A DNA stretch of 64,000 bases from Flavobacterium album (GCF_003096035.1 NZ_CP029186.1:2121001-2185000), one strand, 5' to 3'; positions 49,082-57,881 are shown, numbered from the stretch's first letter. Program-made: numbers and translations. The notes: generated from the sequence alone by a model not told the origin.

Positions 49082-49666
49082 TCAATAATTTTCAAACCTC
49101 GTTACGCCATATCCTTCTTTATGGTTGATCTCAGTGGTTATTTTAACTTCTCCGTCTTCTCCGTCATGGCAATTGTAGCTTTCGGTCACATCCTTATGCA
49201 GGAACCACCACTTCTTTTTTGGGTCATATTTAAAGGTAATAGTAAAAAGATCTTTATCACACGCCCCGAACAATAGCTCAAACGAAAAGTAGTTATTTTT
49301 TATAACGGTCCGCTGATAGGGGTCGCCCACACCCATGCCGCCGCATACTTCACATTCGATAAGGGTCGTATTTATGGCTGCCAGTTTATAGTTACTGCCG
49401 CTTTCGCAAATAAATAAACAGATTTTCCTGTTACCTTCTTTATTTTCCGGCGATGTGATCGCTATGATGTCGGGTTTTTTATCAGCGGTAATGTCGCCAA
49501 CGGTAAAATCCCTTAACGACATATTCTTACCTATGGCAACTTTTAGTTCGCTACGTAATTTAATGCTGTCTTTAATGGTAAAAGTAAATACTGCATCCTG
49601 TGCCTTTAGGTAGTTCGCAGATAGAAGAAAGAATAGCAAAAGCGTTCGCACAGCAGTTTTTTTCAA
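49082..49666 (-). CDS. Secreted hypothetical protein with TTG start
   Basis: This 194-residue protein has a signal peptide from TTG 49666 (MKKTAVRTLLLFFLLSANYL, then K-A-Q). The middle has LRDFTVGDITADKKPDIIAI, which looks like an FG-GAP/VCBS repeat loop (D-x-T-x-D-x-x-P-D). Paired cysteines occur in C-L-F-I-C, E-C-E-V-C and G-A-C-D. The C-terminal KKKWWFLHKDVTESYNCHDG is a strong Trp/His-rich stretch. I cannot name a family. There is no ATG before residue 50, so the TTG is needed to keep the signal peptide. Confidence 0.65.
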   Translation of the reverse strand: MKKTAVRTLLLFFLLSANYLKAQDAVFTFTIKDSIKLRSELKVAIGKNMSLRDFTVGDITADKKPDIIAITSPENKEGNRKICLFICESGSNYKLAAINTTLIECEVCGGMGVGDPYQRTVIKNNYFSFELLFGACDKDLFTITFKYDPKKKWWFLHKDVTESYNCHDGEDGEVKITTEINHKEGYGVTRFENY

Positions 49667-49791
49667 ATATAAAATAAATACGGAATTATTTCACCATGAA
49701 AAAATAACCTTAAAAATCCCCTGACAAAATAATAATAATCGTTTAATGGTTTCTGCCTGTTTTCCTATATTTGGAGCTAAACCTACATTTC

Positions 49792-50442
49792 ATGCAAAAC
49801 TATGTGACCTATAAAAAATTTCCTGATGCGCAGGAAGCCAGAGCCCTACAGCATTTTTTAATCGGGAACGGTATCGAATGCCTGTTTATTGATGATTCCC
49901 CTTCAATGGGATCGGCAATGGCAGGGGATTATGGAAAGCAGTATGAAGTACAGCTTAAGCCGGAACAATTTGAAGCTGCCGATAAGTTGCTGGAAGAATA
50001 TGCAACGTCAATGCTTACCGACCTCCCGGAAGATTACTATCTTCTTTCATTTTCGGATGAAGAGTTGCATGATGTTGTTGTAAAGCATGACGAATGGAGT
50101 GAATTTGACTATGTGCTAGCGCGAAAACTCCTTGCCGAACGTGGTAAAGGTATAGATGAAGATGAATTGAAAACATTGAGGCAGCACCGGATTGAAAACC
50201 TTGCCAAACCTGAGAAGAGACAAAAAGGATGGGTAATAGCAGGATATATTATGGCATTTTTAGGTGGATTGGGCGGCATCATAACAGGCTATGTACTTTG
50301 GACTTCTACAAAAACGTTGCCTAATGGGCAGGTGGTGCCGACTTACAGCGAGGCAGACCGTAAACATGGAAAGAGCATAGTGATTTTTGGGGCCATAATG
50401 CTGCCAGTCATGTTCTGTATAAAGATTTTCCTTTTTGCATAA
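49792..50442 (+). CDS. Membrane protein with N-terminal DUF2007-like domain
   Basis: This 216-residue protein starts at ATG 49792 (MQNYVTYKKFPDAQEARALQ). The first 75 residues fit a DUF2007-like putative signal-transducing domain (ALQHFLIGNGIECLFIDD; YEVQLKPEQFEAADKLLEEY). A helical acidic part follows and then two membrane segments (KGWVIAGYIMAFLGGLGGII and SIVIFGAIMLPVMFCIKIFL). TATATTTG at 49766-49773 lies 18 bases upstream of the start. The gene is followed 49 bases later by the Coq4-like gene on the same strand. The function is unknown. Confidence 0.7.
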   Translation: MQNYVTYKKFPDAQEARALQHFLIGNGIECLFIDDSPSMGSAMAGDYGKQYEVQLKPEQFEAADKLLEEYATSMLTDLPEDYYLLSFSDEELHDVVVKHDEWSEFDYVLARKLLAERGKGIDEDELKTLRQHRIENLAKPEKRQKGWVIAGYIMAFLGGLGGIITGYVLWTSTKTLPNGQVVPTYSEADRKHGKSIVIFGAIMLPVMFCIKIFLFA

Positions 50443-50491
50443 TTTTCATTACCATAAATAAAGAATTTACTTAAGTATATAAAATACACCT

Positions 50492-51196
50492 ATGAGCAAA
50501 ATCGCTAAGAGAATCATAAAAACATCGTTTAACTTTTCAGTATGGCTAATTGCTAAATGCAGTAATATGGAGCCAATGGAAAAAAAGGGTAATGAATTGA
50601 GGAAGCTTCCCGAGGGGACCCTGGGGCGCGAAATAGCCAATTGCCTCGACAGCCGAAACCTCCGCCTCGTGCCGGGTTTTGAAAGCCATGATCTTAAGCA
50701 TGTTGTCCTGAGATACAAAATGACCCCTGAAGACGAGATACGCATGCAGGCTTTTATGTTAGGTAATGGCAATTATTCACTGCCATGTTTTATAATACTG
50801 CTGTTCGGGATGGTTTTGCTTCCGGGGCTATGGCCGATATTGTATCGTGATTTTCGGCTTGGACGTAATACAACACCGATAAGCGACTGGACAATTGAAA
50901 AATATGCGCAAAGGGATCTTGGCGAGCTTAAGGAGATCATAGGCAATAAAGTTATGGTAAAAAAGCCAGTCAATATGCAGGCAATCATACGGTTTGCCGC
51001 ATTTGCAGTAATGGCATCGGGTATATCCGGGATGTTGTTTTGCCTGCCGTTCCTTTTTTCTTCTAATATGGCCGATCTTGTTGGTGCCGGGTTCCCTTTC
51101 GTAGGGGGCGCGATACTTGTAGTAGGGGGACTCATTGCCCTGTCGAACCTCGCGCGCGTCCAGCAATATGATCCGGCTAAACAGCCAGTGAGTTAA
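50492..51196 (+). CDS. Coq4 family-like membrane protein
   Basis: The protein has 234 residues. The central part has L-P-E-G-T-L-G-R-E-I-A-N-C-L-D, LVPGFESHDLKHVVLRYKMT and EDEIRMQAFMLGNGNYSLPC, a pattern of the Coq4-like family. In eukaryotes Coq4 organises ubiquinone synthesis; flavobacteria use menaquinone and the role here is not known. Two C-terminal membrane segments (RFAAFAVMASGISGMLFCLP and VGGAILVVGGLIALSNLARV) and one in the middle suggest inner-membrane placement. Start ATG 50492. It may share a transcript with the preceding gene. Confidence 0.7.
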   Translation: MSKIAKRIIKTSFNFSVWLIAKCSNMEPMEKKGNELRKLPEGTLGREIANCLDSRNLRLVPGFESHDLKHVVLRYKMTPEDEIRMQAFMLGNGNYSLPCFIILLFGMVLLPGLWPILYRDFRLGRNTTPISDWTIEKYAQRDLGELKEIIGNKVMVKKPVNMQAIIRFAAFAVMASGISGMLFCLPFLFSSNMADLVGAGFPFVGGAILVVGGLIALSNLARVQQYDPAKQPVS

Positions 51197-51290
51197 AAAA
51201 ACAATTCTGTTTTTAGGGGATAATTTTGGCAGACATTTTGCGTTAGGGAAATAATAGGTATTCAATTAGCAATCAGCATTATTTCTTTAT

Positions 51291-52313
51291 ATGAAAACAA
51301 TTAGAACAAAGATCTGTATCGTTATTGCAGCTTTGTGCTGCATGGTGCCTGCAATGGCGCAAAAAACATTCGGTTCGGCAAAATATACTGCCATGTGCAG
51401 CTATTATGGCGAGAGTATAACCGGTAATATCACAGCTTATGAAGCAGGGGATACAGCCGGAAAAGTAGTAAAGGATATAATGTCGGTCATCGGGCTCAAG
51501 GCCAATTTCGAGCTTCGTGCCGCCAATGTGCCCAATGCTGCCGCAGTAATACTCAAGAATAAAAGATACATATTGTACAATCCTAAGTTTATGGATAATA
51601 TCAATTCGGCTACGGGAAACAAATGGGCTGCTATTAGTATCCTAGCGCATGAGATAGGGCACCACCTTAACGGGCACACGCTCGACAATGTGGGCAGCCG
51701 TCCGCAGACCGAGCTTGAGGCAGATGAGTTTTCCGGATTTGTGCTCAGGAAAATGGGAGCATCGCTGGCCGACGCACAATCTGCCATGTCGCTAATTGCA
51801 AAGATGAAAGGTTCGCATACACACCCTGCCAAAAACGACCGGCTTGCCTATATTGCAACAGGATGGAAAAGCGCAGGGGAATATAACCCAGACAATACCG
51901 ATGTTGCCGATAACAGTTCTCCCTCGCCAGTTATTACGAAACAGCCCGCCGTAGCCCAAAGGCCTGTAGCGGTAAAACAGCCTGTAGTTGTAAAGACTTC
52001 GCAGCCTGCCGTAAAGCCTGAGCTTACCAAACGCGAGAAAATCCAGCAGAGCATCATGTCGGGCAGGAATATCGCTTCGGATGCACACCTGAATTCGAAC
52101 CCCAACGGGCAATATTACCTTACTACAAAGGGTAACCTTGTACAGGTGACAGACGAAAATGTTTACCTGATCGCCAGTCTGGAAAGGTCCGACAGGCCGG
52201 GATACAAACTTATGCTGGATGATAAGGGATCAGGCAGCGATATGTATATAGGTGCCGGCGGTGTGCTGGTAAATGGTTCCGGAAAGAGAATAGGATATCT
52301 CAGGTCAAGGTAA
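51291..52313 (+). CDS. Secreted M48-like zinc metallopeptidase
   Basis: This 340-residue protein has a signal peptide (CIVIAALCCMVPAMAQ). The zinc motif H-E-I-G-H-H is in SILAHEIGHHLNGHTL, and the third ligand Glu is in TELEADEFSGFVL (E-x-x-x-D). This is the gluzincin arrangement of M48 peptidases without the membrane helices of HtpX. After residue 190 a Pro/Val/Lys-rich linker leads to a small C-terminal domain (NGQYYLTTKGNLVQVTDENV). TAATTTTG at 51221-51228 is the promoter box. A strong bidirectional terminator follows. Confidence 0.87.
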   Translation: MKTIRTKICIVIAALCCMVPAMAQKTFGSAKYTAMCSYYGESITGNITAYEAGDTAGKVVKDIMSVIGLKANFELRAANVPNAAAVILKNKRYILYNPKFMDNINSATGNKWAAISILAHEIGHHLNGHTLDNVGSRPQTELEADEFSGFVLRKMGASLADAQSAMSLIAKMKGSHTHPAKNDRLAYIATGWKSAGEYNPDNTDVADNSSPSPVITKQPAVAQRPVAVKQPVVVKTSQPAVKPELTKREKIQQSIMSGRNIASDAHLNSNPNGQYYLTTKGNLVQVTDENVYLIASLERSDRPGYKLMLDDKGSGSDMYIGAGGVLVNGSGKRIGYLRSR

Positions 52314-52330
52314 AGCATTATAACTAATTG

Positions 52331-52366
52331 AAAAAGGGATGTAGTTTTTGGCTGCATCCCTTTTTT
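52331..52366. terminator. Bidirectional terminator
   Basis: AAAAAGGGATGTAG (52331-52344) pairs with CTGCATCCCTTTTT (52352-52365), a 14-pair stem with one G-T pair and a 7-base loop. It lies between convergent genes. Confidence 0.9.
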
Positions 52367-52370
52367 AGTA

Positions 52371-52853
52371 TTAATGTTTTTTGCCTTTCCCGTGCCCATG
52401 TCCGTGGCCTTTTGCAGTGCCCCTATATTGGGCATGCGGGTGTCCTGCCGCTAATTTCTTAGCCTGTCCCGGAGGCAGCCCGATAGTTTTTTGCGGACCG
52501 GGCCTGTATCCTTTTGGGTATTTTACTTTATGGGTTTTGTAATAGACATAAGGTGTTGCGCCGCGATAATCGGTGAGGACTACTTTATAGCCATTATACA
52601 GGTTGTATCTCGTATATGCCGGTGGCAGGGCAGTGGTGCGTACCCATGTGCCATTTTTCGTGTAGATGAACTCGTGCGTACCTACATCATAGTAGGAATA
52701 AATATCCGGCAGGTAATAATACCGTACCTCTGTATATCCCGAAGGGCCCCACGCCGGAGGGTTGCCAAGGTTTATATTAACACTAACCTGCGCCTGCGAA
52801 AATGTGCAGGTAACGAAAGCTATCACGGACAATATAAGTTTTAGCGGTTTCAT
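52371..52853 (-). CDS. Secreted protein with His/Gly/Lys-rich C-terminal tail
   Basis: This 160-residue protein has a signal peptide (MKPLKLILSVIAFVTCTFSQ). The mature part is Tyr-rich (T-E-V-R-Y-Y-Y-L-P-D-I-Y-S-Y-Y-D; YNGYKVVLTDYRGATPYVYY). It ends in a tail of His, Gly and Lys (GHPHAQYRG, then KGHGHGHGKGKKH) that could bind metal ions or charged polymers. The family is common in flavobacteria and of unknown function. Start ATG 52853. The 246 bases upstream hold no gene and no repeat I can see. Confidence 0.75.
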   Translation of the reverse strand: MKPLKLILSVIAFVTCTFSQAQVSVNINLGNPPAWGPSGYTEVRYYYLPDIYSYYDVGTHEFIYTKNGTWVRTTALPPAYTRYNLYNGYKVVLTDYRGATPYVYYKTHKVKYPKGYRPGPQKTIGLPPGQAKKLAAGHPHAQYRGTAKGHGHGHGKGKKH

Positions 52854-53099
52854 AATTTTTATATTTAAAAGTTTCTACTAAAAAAGCATTGCCAATAAGT
52901 ATGCCTAAGTTAACGCCTGCCCATGATGAAAACCAATATTTAGGATATTTTTAATACCTGTTTTAAACCAGCATCAAAGACCGAAGTTAACCAAATCAAT
53001 AAATTTTTCAGCATGTTTCAATGATTTTGATTCATATTTTCTGTTTCCTTTTAGCTATTCAGACACAGGAATTTGCTACATTGCATTAAAAACAGATCC

Positions 53100-53660
53100 A
53101 TGCAAAAAAGCATCGTTTGGGAAGGGCTTGCTAATGATACCGAAGAGCATTGCTCGGTGAATTACCTGGATAACGGGATCACCATCCGTTCTGAGGTCGA
53201 AGGGTGGGCCGAAGGCAAGGCCGTATACTTAGAATATGTACTGCACCTAGATAAGCGCTGGCAGGTGATCCAGGCCGAAATAGATTTCCATGTGAGTGAC
53301 CGCCAGCATTCCTGGCACCTGAAACGCGATGAGCACAACAACTGGACAGACAATACCGGCAATGAACATCCTGAACTGCATGGCTGCCATTTTATAGATA
53401 TATCACTTACGCCGTTTACCAACTCGCTTCCCGTAAATTCGTTCCACCTGCACGAAGGCGACAGCGCTGAATTCGACCTGGTTTATTTCGATATATTACA
53501 GAATGAAGTACGCAAAGACCGCCAGAAATACACTAAAATGCCAAACAACGCCTACCTGTTCGAAAATGACGGTGGCAGTTTTAGTGCCGAAATAACTTTT
53601 GATGATGATGGATTTGTAACGGATTATTCGCAACTTTTCGAAATGCTCAAACCAAAGTAG
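53100..53660 (+). CDS. Putative glycolipid-binding domain protein
   Basis: The protein has 186 residues and fits the putative glycolipid-binding family: V-W-E-G-L-A, then H-C-S-V-N-Y-L-D-N-G-I-T-I-R-S-E-V-E-G, LEYVLHLDKRWQVIQAEIDF, and D-N-T-G-N-E-H-P-E-L-H-G-C-H-F-I-D-I-S-L-T-P-F-T-N. It has no signal peptide, so it is cytoplasmic. Start ATG 53100 (MQKSIVWEGLANDTEEHCSV). Single gene, followed 91 bases later by a HAD gene with its own promoter box. Confidence 0.85.
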   Translation: MQKSIVWEGLANDTEEHCSVNYLDNGITIRSEVEGWAEGKAVYLEYVLHLDKRWQVIQAEIDFHVSDRQHSWHLKRDEHNNWTDNTGNEHPELHGCHFIDISLTPFTNSLPVNSFHLHEGDSAEFDLVYFDILQNEVRKDRQKYTKMPNNAYLFENDGGSFSAEITFDDDGFVTDYSQLFEMLKPK

Positions 53661-53751
53661 AAGCAAAGCCACACACATAGTTCAAGCCTTAAATAGTAAT
53701 GGAGTTATACGCTCTTTGATTACATTTGCCTAAAAATTCGCACACTTCTTT

Positions 53752-54441
53752 ATGAACATTAAAGTTATTGCCTTCGATGCCGATGATACCCTTTGGGTAA
53801 ACGAACCTTTTTTCCAGGAAACAGAGAAGAAATTTTACCAACTGATGGAAGCTTACCTTCCGGCGCACAGCGTCGCTAAGGAGCTTTTTAAGGTTGAGGT
53901 GGCCAATCTTGATATTTACGGTTACGGGATCAAGGCCTATATCCTGAGCATGATTGAGGCCGCCCTGCACATATCCGATAAGACACTTAGTATCGATGCT
54001 GTTGAAAAGATATTGGAATACGGTAAGGAAATGCTCGACAAACCTATCGAGCTTATTGATGGGGTAGAGGATACCCTCGGGGCGCTGTATGGCAAATATA
54101 AACTGGTGGTGGCTACCAAGGGCGACCTGAAAGACCAGCATAAAAAACTCCATGAATCGGGACTGGGGCATTATTTCCACCATATAGAAGTGATGTCTGA
54201 CAAGCAGCAGCTGGATTATTCAAAGATGCTGAAACGTCTGGAGATAGAGCCTTCGGAATTCCTGATGGTAGGCAATTCACTAAAGTCGGATGTACTGCCG
54301 GTGCTGCAGATAGGCGGGCACGGGTTCCACGTCCCCTTCCATACTACATGGGCGCACGAGCAGATAGACCATACTATTGAGCATGACAACTTCCGGCAGC
54401 TGGAAAAGATAACGGAATTGCTTTCGTTATTGAATTTATAA
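53752..54441 (+). CDS. HAD family hydrolase
   Basis: The protein has 229 residues. Motif I is DADDT (V-I-A-F-D-A-D-D-T-L-W), motif II is the Thr in LVVATKGDLKD, motif III is the Lys in QLDYSKMLKRL, and motif IV is the Asp in MVGNSLKSDVLPV. It has a C1 helical cap (about 18-95). The DADDTLW form is shared with YjjG-like phosphatases of pyrimidine nucleotides, but the substrate is not fixed. TACATTTG at 53721-53728 lies 23 bases upstream of ATG 53752. Confidence 0.9.
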   Translation: MNIKVIAFDADDTLWVNEPFFQETEKKFYQLMEAYLPAHSVAKELFKVEVANLDIYGYGIKAYILSMIEAALHISDKTLSIDAVEKILEYGKEMLDKPIELIDGVEDTLGALYGKYKLVVATKGDLKDQHKKLHESGLGHYFHHIEVMSDKQQLDYSKMLKRLEIEPSEFLMVGNSLKSDVLPVLQIGGHGFHVPFHTTWAHEQIDHTIEHDNFRQLEKITELLSLLNL

Positions 54442-54497
54442 ATAACGCATATCTTTAAGGGGAATTGATTAAATTGTATTTGTAATAACGAACAAGG

Positions 54498-55058
54498 ATG
54501 GAACCCCACTTCTTCAAAACACAGGCCGACTTCCGCAAATGGCTTGACAAGAATTCCGAAAAGGAAACCGAGCTGCTGGTAGGCTTCTACAAAACCAACA
54601 GCGGCAAGCCAAGCATGACGTGGCCCGAATCGGTAGACCAGGCATTGTGCTTTGGCTGGATAGACGGTGTGCGGAAATCGCTGGGCGAAGAAAGCTATAC
54701 TATCCGGTTTACGCCCCGCAAGCCCACCAGTATCTGGAGTGCCGTGAACATCAAAAAGATGGAGGACCTTCAAAAGAAAGGACTTGTGAAGCCTGCCGGA
54801 ATGGCTGCTTTCGAAAAGAGGAAGGAACATAAGTCCAAAATTTATTCTTACGAACAGGAGGAACATGCGGGCCTTCCGGAGGCAATGGAAAAGGAATTCA
54901 GGGCCAATAAACAGGCATGGGATTTTTTTATGGACCAGGCAGCCTGGTACCGGAAACAAATGCTTTACCGTATCACATCGGCAAAGCAGGAAAAGACACA
55001 GCAATCGCGTTTCGAAAAGCTGCTGAACGCAAGCATAGAGGGAAAACGCATTCCGTAA
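54498..55058 (+). CDS. YdeI/OmpD-associated family protein
   Basis: The protein has 186 residues: F-K-T-Q-A-D-F-R-K-W-L-D-K-N at the N-terminus, ELLVGFYKTNSGKPSMTWPE, then A-L-C-F-G-W-I-D-G-V, RFTPRKPTSIWSAVNIKKME, and the C-terminal R-I-T-S-A-K-Q-E-K-T-Q-Q-S-R-F-E-K-L. This is a full match to the YdeI/OmpD-associated family, linked to stress or peptide resistance in other bacteria but without a known biochemical activity. It is cytoplasmic. It is followed 44 bases later by the DUF6526 gene on the same strand. Confidence 0.9.
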   Translation: MEPHFFKTQADFRKWLDKNSEKETELLVGFYKTNSGKPSMTWPESVDQALCFGWIDGVRKSLGEESYTIRFTPRKPTSIWSAVNIKKMEDLQKKGLVKPAGMAAFEKRKEHKSKIYSYEQEEHAGLPEAMEKEFRANKQAWDFFMDQAAWYRKQMLYRITSAKQEKTQQSRFEKLLNASIEGKRIP

Positions 55059-55102
55059 AGATATTTTATACTTAAATTATATTTGACTTAAAGAATACTG
55101 CT

Positions 55103-55540
55103 ATGGCACAACAAAGCTACAAGAACCACATCCGGTGGTACCCGCCACACCATTTTATATTTTATCCTTTAATGATGGCGCTTTTTGTCTTCACCGTGTA
55201 CCAGGCAATTTATGATGAACCTGACAGGCTGCTGTGGGGCTTCCTTTCGGCTATCACAGCTGTTATCATTTGGGTAGCCTTTATGCTGCGCCAGCATTAT
55301 GCGCTTACGCTGCAAAACAGGATCGTGATAGGGGAGTTGCGCTACCGCTATTTTGTGGTAACCGGCCAGCGGCTTGAGTCGTTGGAAGAGAAGTTGACCG
55401 AAGGCCAGCTCTTTGCCCTCCGTTTCGCACCCGATGAAGAACTGGCTGCACTCGCACAGAAAGCGATCAGCGAAAACCTTTCATCCGATGCAATTAAGAA
55501 ATCGATAAAAAACTGGAAAGCGGATCACAGAAGGGTTTAG
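55103..55540 (+). CDS. DUF6526 membrane protein
   Basis: The protein has 145 residues and matches DUF6526: Q-S-Y-K-N-H-I-R-W-Y-P-P-H-H-F at the N-terminus, two membrane segments (FYPLMMALFVFTVYQAIY; LWGFLSAITAVIIWVAFMLR), then R-I-V-I-G-E-L-R-Y-R-Y-F-V-V-T-G and FALRFAPDEELAALAQKAIS. The family is small, restricted largely to Bacteroidota and of unknown function. Start ATG 55103. No terminator hairpin directly follows; a REP-like inverted repeat at 55588 may serve that role. Confidence 0.87.
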   Translation: MAQQSYKNHIRWYPPHHFIFYPLMMALFVFTVYQAIYDEPDRLLWGFLSAITAVIIWVAFMLRQHYALTLQNRIVIGELRYRYFVVTGQRLESLEEKLTEGQLFALRFAPDEELAALAQKAISENLSSDAIKKSIKNWKADHRRV

Positions 55541-55587
55541 AAAAAGGTGTTTGGAAAAATTATTTTGTAAACGAAAGTAGCACATTC

Positions 55588-55665
55588 TGTCATTCTGAAC
55601 GTAGCCTGCGGAGTGAAGAATCTCAATTATCGAATACTAGAGATTCTTCCTTCGTCAGAATGACA
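55588..55665. repeat. Inverted repeat, TGTCATTCTGA...GAATCTC type
   Basis: TGTCATTCTGAACG...GAAGAATCTC on the left is matched by GAGATTCTTCC...CGTCAGAATGACA on the right, around AATTATCGAATACT. It is a variant of the CATTTCGACC-type elements at 8369 and 48465, between convergent genes. Confidence 0.8.
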
Positions 55666-55802
55666 TATATGCTGCTCTTTTGACTTGGTAATAGTCTGCC
55701 GGAAACTTATAGTTAAAAAAACAAAAGAGGGATAACACTAAGCTATCCCTCTCTCTTTTGGGTCAGGTTCGGAATTCAAAAATGATTTCTTACCTCTGAT
55801 CC

Positions 55803-56309
55803 CTAAAAATCATCACCGCTGTTGTTGCGGCTGCTGTTATCGGTGCGGTCCCTTCTGTCGCTTTCATCATCATAATAATCGCTGGAAGAGGCATCGCGTT
55901 TTTCTTCGTCATGGAATCCGCGGCCCGCACCGCGCTGCATCTGGTCGTTCTGGTCCCAGTCATTGTTGCTGGTGCCGCGGCCGCCTGTTCTTTTCTCTTC
56001 TTCCCAGGTATCTTCGCTTTCATTATAGGTCCTGGATTGGGCATCGCGGCTTTCATTGTTGTTCATGTTGTCCCTGTCCCATCCGGAATCATTAAAATCA
56101 TCATTATCGCTTCGCATTTGCTGAAGGTCGTCCTCTTCATAGCTCATATCGTCGTTATTCCTGCTACCTGCATTTTGAGAACGGCCTGTAGTATCCCAGT
56201 CATTTTCATTGTCGCGGCTTCCCATACGTTGGGATTCATTTTCGTTCATGTTGCGGTTTTGGTCATCGCGGCTGTTCCAGTCGCGATTGCCGTTGTTGTC
56301 TGTTTGCAT
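55803..56309 (-). CDS. Highly hydrophilic, probably disordered protein
   Basis: This 168-residue protein is made almost entirely of Asn, Asp, Arg, Ser, Glu, Gly and Gln (MQTDNNGNRDWNSRDDQNRN; DDDFNDSG-type runs in the middle; SSDYYDDESDRRDRTDNSSR near the end). Hydrophobic residues other than a few Trp, Tyr and Met are nearly absent, so no folded core is expected. Repeated N-D-W-D, S-R-D/S-R-N and D-D-x-x motifs suggest internal duplication. I do not know the family. Such proteins in other bacteria act in desiccation or stress protection, but that is inference only. It is 18 bases downstream of another disordered small protein gene. Confidence 0.7.
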   Translation of the reverse strand: MQTDNNGNRDWNSRDDQNRNMNENESQRMGSRDNENDWDTTGRSQNAGSRNNDDMSYEEDDLQQMRSDNDDFNDSGWDRDNMNNNESRDAQSRTYNESEDTWEEEKRTGGRGTSNNDWDQNDQMQRGAGRGFHDEEKRDASSSDYYDDESDRRDRTDNSSRNNSGDDF

Positions 56310-56327
56310 AGCTTTATATTTTGGATG

Positions 56328-56516
56328 TTAATATTCCTTTTTATGTTCTGCAGTTTTGCCCTCCTGTATCTTTTGGGGCGTCTTGGTAGCAGCTGTTTTT
56401 TTGGCTGCGCCTTTCTCTGCTTCCTTCATCGAATTTTTCAGTTCGGGCGTGTCCTGTTTATGTAAAGGAGTGCCGCTGGAAGATTTGGGTGCCGGGGTTT
56501 GTTTTGAACTTGCCAT
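56328..56516 (-). CDS. Small Lys/Ala/Thr-rich, probably disordered protein
   Basis: This 62-residue protein (MASSKQTPAPKSSSGTPLHK, then Q-D-T-P-E-L-K-N-S-M-K-E-A-E-K-G) is rich in Lys, Ala, Thr, Pro and Glu and has no hydrophobic core or signal peptide. It resembles small hydrophilin-like or histone-H1-like tails, but the length is too short for a firm call. It is the first gene of a likely two-gene unit with the 168-residue disordered protein (18-base gap), divergent from the YceI gene with 272 bases between. That region holds no visible gene. Confidence 0.6.
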   Translation of the reverse strand: MASSKQTPAPKSSSGTPLHKQDTPELKNSMKEAEKGAAKKTAATKTPQKIQEGKTAEHKKEY

Positions 56517-56788
56517 GATATCTTACTTTAGGTTACATTACAAAGTTCGTGATGACTCAGGATGAGGTTATTGCCAATTAACTTCATCTTGGTGCGAAAA
56601 GACTTTCACGAATACGCCAACTGTAATAAAGCATCAGTGTTTACGGGCAATGGCATTTTATCGAAAACACCAACTGTTGATAAGTTTAACAAATAATTTT
56701 CCCGAAAACATTAGTATAAACCCGCTGTACTGAGTAATTTAGTGAGAGACTTAATAAGTCTTTACTGATAAAATTTTTAATAAAAATC

Positions 56789-57328
56789 ATGGCAACAAAA
56801 AACTGGACTCTCGACCCTGCGCATTCCGATATTCATTTCAAGATAAGGCACCTCTTCATTTCATCGGTAACGGGGGAATTCAAGATCTTCTCGGGCACTA
56901 TGGTAACGCCGCAGCACGACAATTTTAATGGCGCTTCGTTTAAGCTGTTTATAGATGCCTTTAGTGTAGATACCAACAACCGTGACAGGGATGAGCACCT
57001 TAAGTCACCTGACTTTTTCAGCGCCGACCTGTTCCCGCAGCTGGAATTTCACTCAACCGCATTCAGCCCTGTTGCAGGGGATAACTACAGGCTCAAAGGT
57101 GTGCTCACGATAAAAGGTATCTCAAAAGAAATTATGCTGGATGTCTTTTTTGGAGGAGAAGCGAAAGATGGGTTCGGTATCAATCGTGCGGGTTTTGAAA
57201 TCATCGGAACGATAAACCGCAACGACTTTGATATTCACCCCGCCGGTATCGCAGAGGTGGGCGGACTGGTATTGGGAGAAGAGATCAAGCTGCATGCCAA
57301 TATCCAGTTTACTAACGATACGGAATAA
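56789..57328 (+). CDS. YceI family protein (cytoplasmic form)
   Basis: The protein has 179 residues and forms a lipocalin-like barrel that binds isoprenoid or other amphiphilic chains. The motif set is WTLDPAHSDIHFKIRHLFIS, G-E-F-K-I-F-S-G-T-M, SVDTNNRDRDEHLKSPDFFS, and LKGVLTIKGISKEIMLDVFF. There is no signal peptide, so unlike the E. coli protein it stays in the cytoplasm. It is a single gene with a leader whose promoter box is not clear. It is divergent from the pair of disordered-protein genes. Confidence 0.92.
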   Translation: MATKNWTLDPAHSDIHFKIRHLFISSVTGEFKIFSGTMVTPQHDNFNGASFKLFIDAFSVDTNNRDRDEHLKSPDFFSADLFPQLEFHSTAFSPVAGDNYRLKGVLTIKGISKEIMLDVFFGGEAKDGFGINRAGFEIIGTINRNDFDIHPAGIAEVGGLVLGEEIKLHANIQFTNDTE

Positions 57329-57402
57329 TACAGTTTAGTACCGCATCTTCAAATAAATAAAAGATTATACAATAAGGTGGGCTATATATTATAGTGTCCG
57401 CC

Positions 57403-57777
57403 TTATTGTTGTTTTACCACCTTGTCATAATTGCCGCTGCTGTTAGGGTTTACATAATAATAGTCAAGGTTCGGCCCCGGCGATGGCATGCTCGCTATAA
57501 TAGGGTCTGTATTATTATTGTGGTAATTATTGTAATAGCGGTTATTGTCGTCTGTAATGTACAGTTGGTAAAAGTCGTCTTCAGGTTTGGCGGTAGAAAC
57601 TTCCTGTTTCGGGGTGTTGTTTTTAGCGTAAAAGGCAATATCGTGCTGTTTTTGCTCCTCCAGTTTTTGCAAACTTTCTTTGGTGGCGATAGTCAGGCTG
57701 GGAGACAATTGCGTTTGCTGTGCCTGTGCCTGAAACATGGCTAAAACAATTGCGGAAAGGGTCAAAAATCGTTTCAT
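57403..57777 (-). CDS. Secreted Asn/Tyr-rich hypothetical protein
   Basis: This 124-residue protein has a signal peptide (MKRFLTLSAIVLAMFQAQAQ). The mature part starts with a helix (TIATKESLQKLEEQKQHDIA) and continues into a low-complexity, Asn/Tyr/Pro-rich tail (DDNNRYYNNYHNNNTDPIIA; then N-L-D-Y-Y-Y-V-N-P-N) likely to be disordered. No family is recognised. Start ATG 57777. It is divergent from secDF, and convergent with YceI. Confidence 0.65.
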   Translation of the reverse strand: MKRFLTLSAIVLAMFQAQAQQTQLSPSLTIATKESLQKLEEQKQHDIAFYAKNNTPKQEVSTAKPEDDFYQLYITDDNNRYYNNYHNNNTDPIIASMPSPGPNLDYYYVNPNSSGNYDKVVKQQ

Positions 57778-57881
57778 AATTCTGCCGTTTCTTCAAAAAT
57801 ACAAATTATTTTTCATCGTAAACCTTTAAAATAAAGGATTTCCTGCGGATTTCGTTTTTTATGATTATGTTAGCAAATTAA

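Noticed and set aside
55911..56465. Hydrophobic 184-codon frame on the plus strand opposite the disordered-protein genes
   Set aside because: It could look like a membrane protein, but the hydrophobicity is produced by reading Asn/Asp/Arg/Ser codons in reverse. It has no good start context and crosses the gap between two minus-strand genes.
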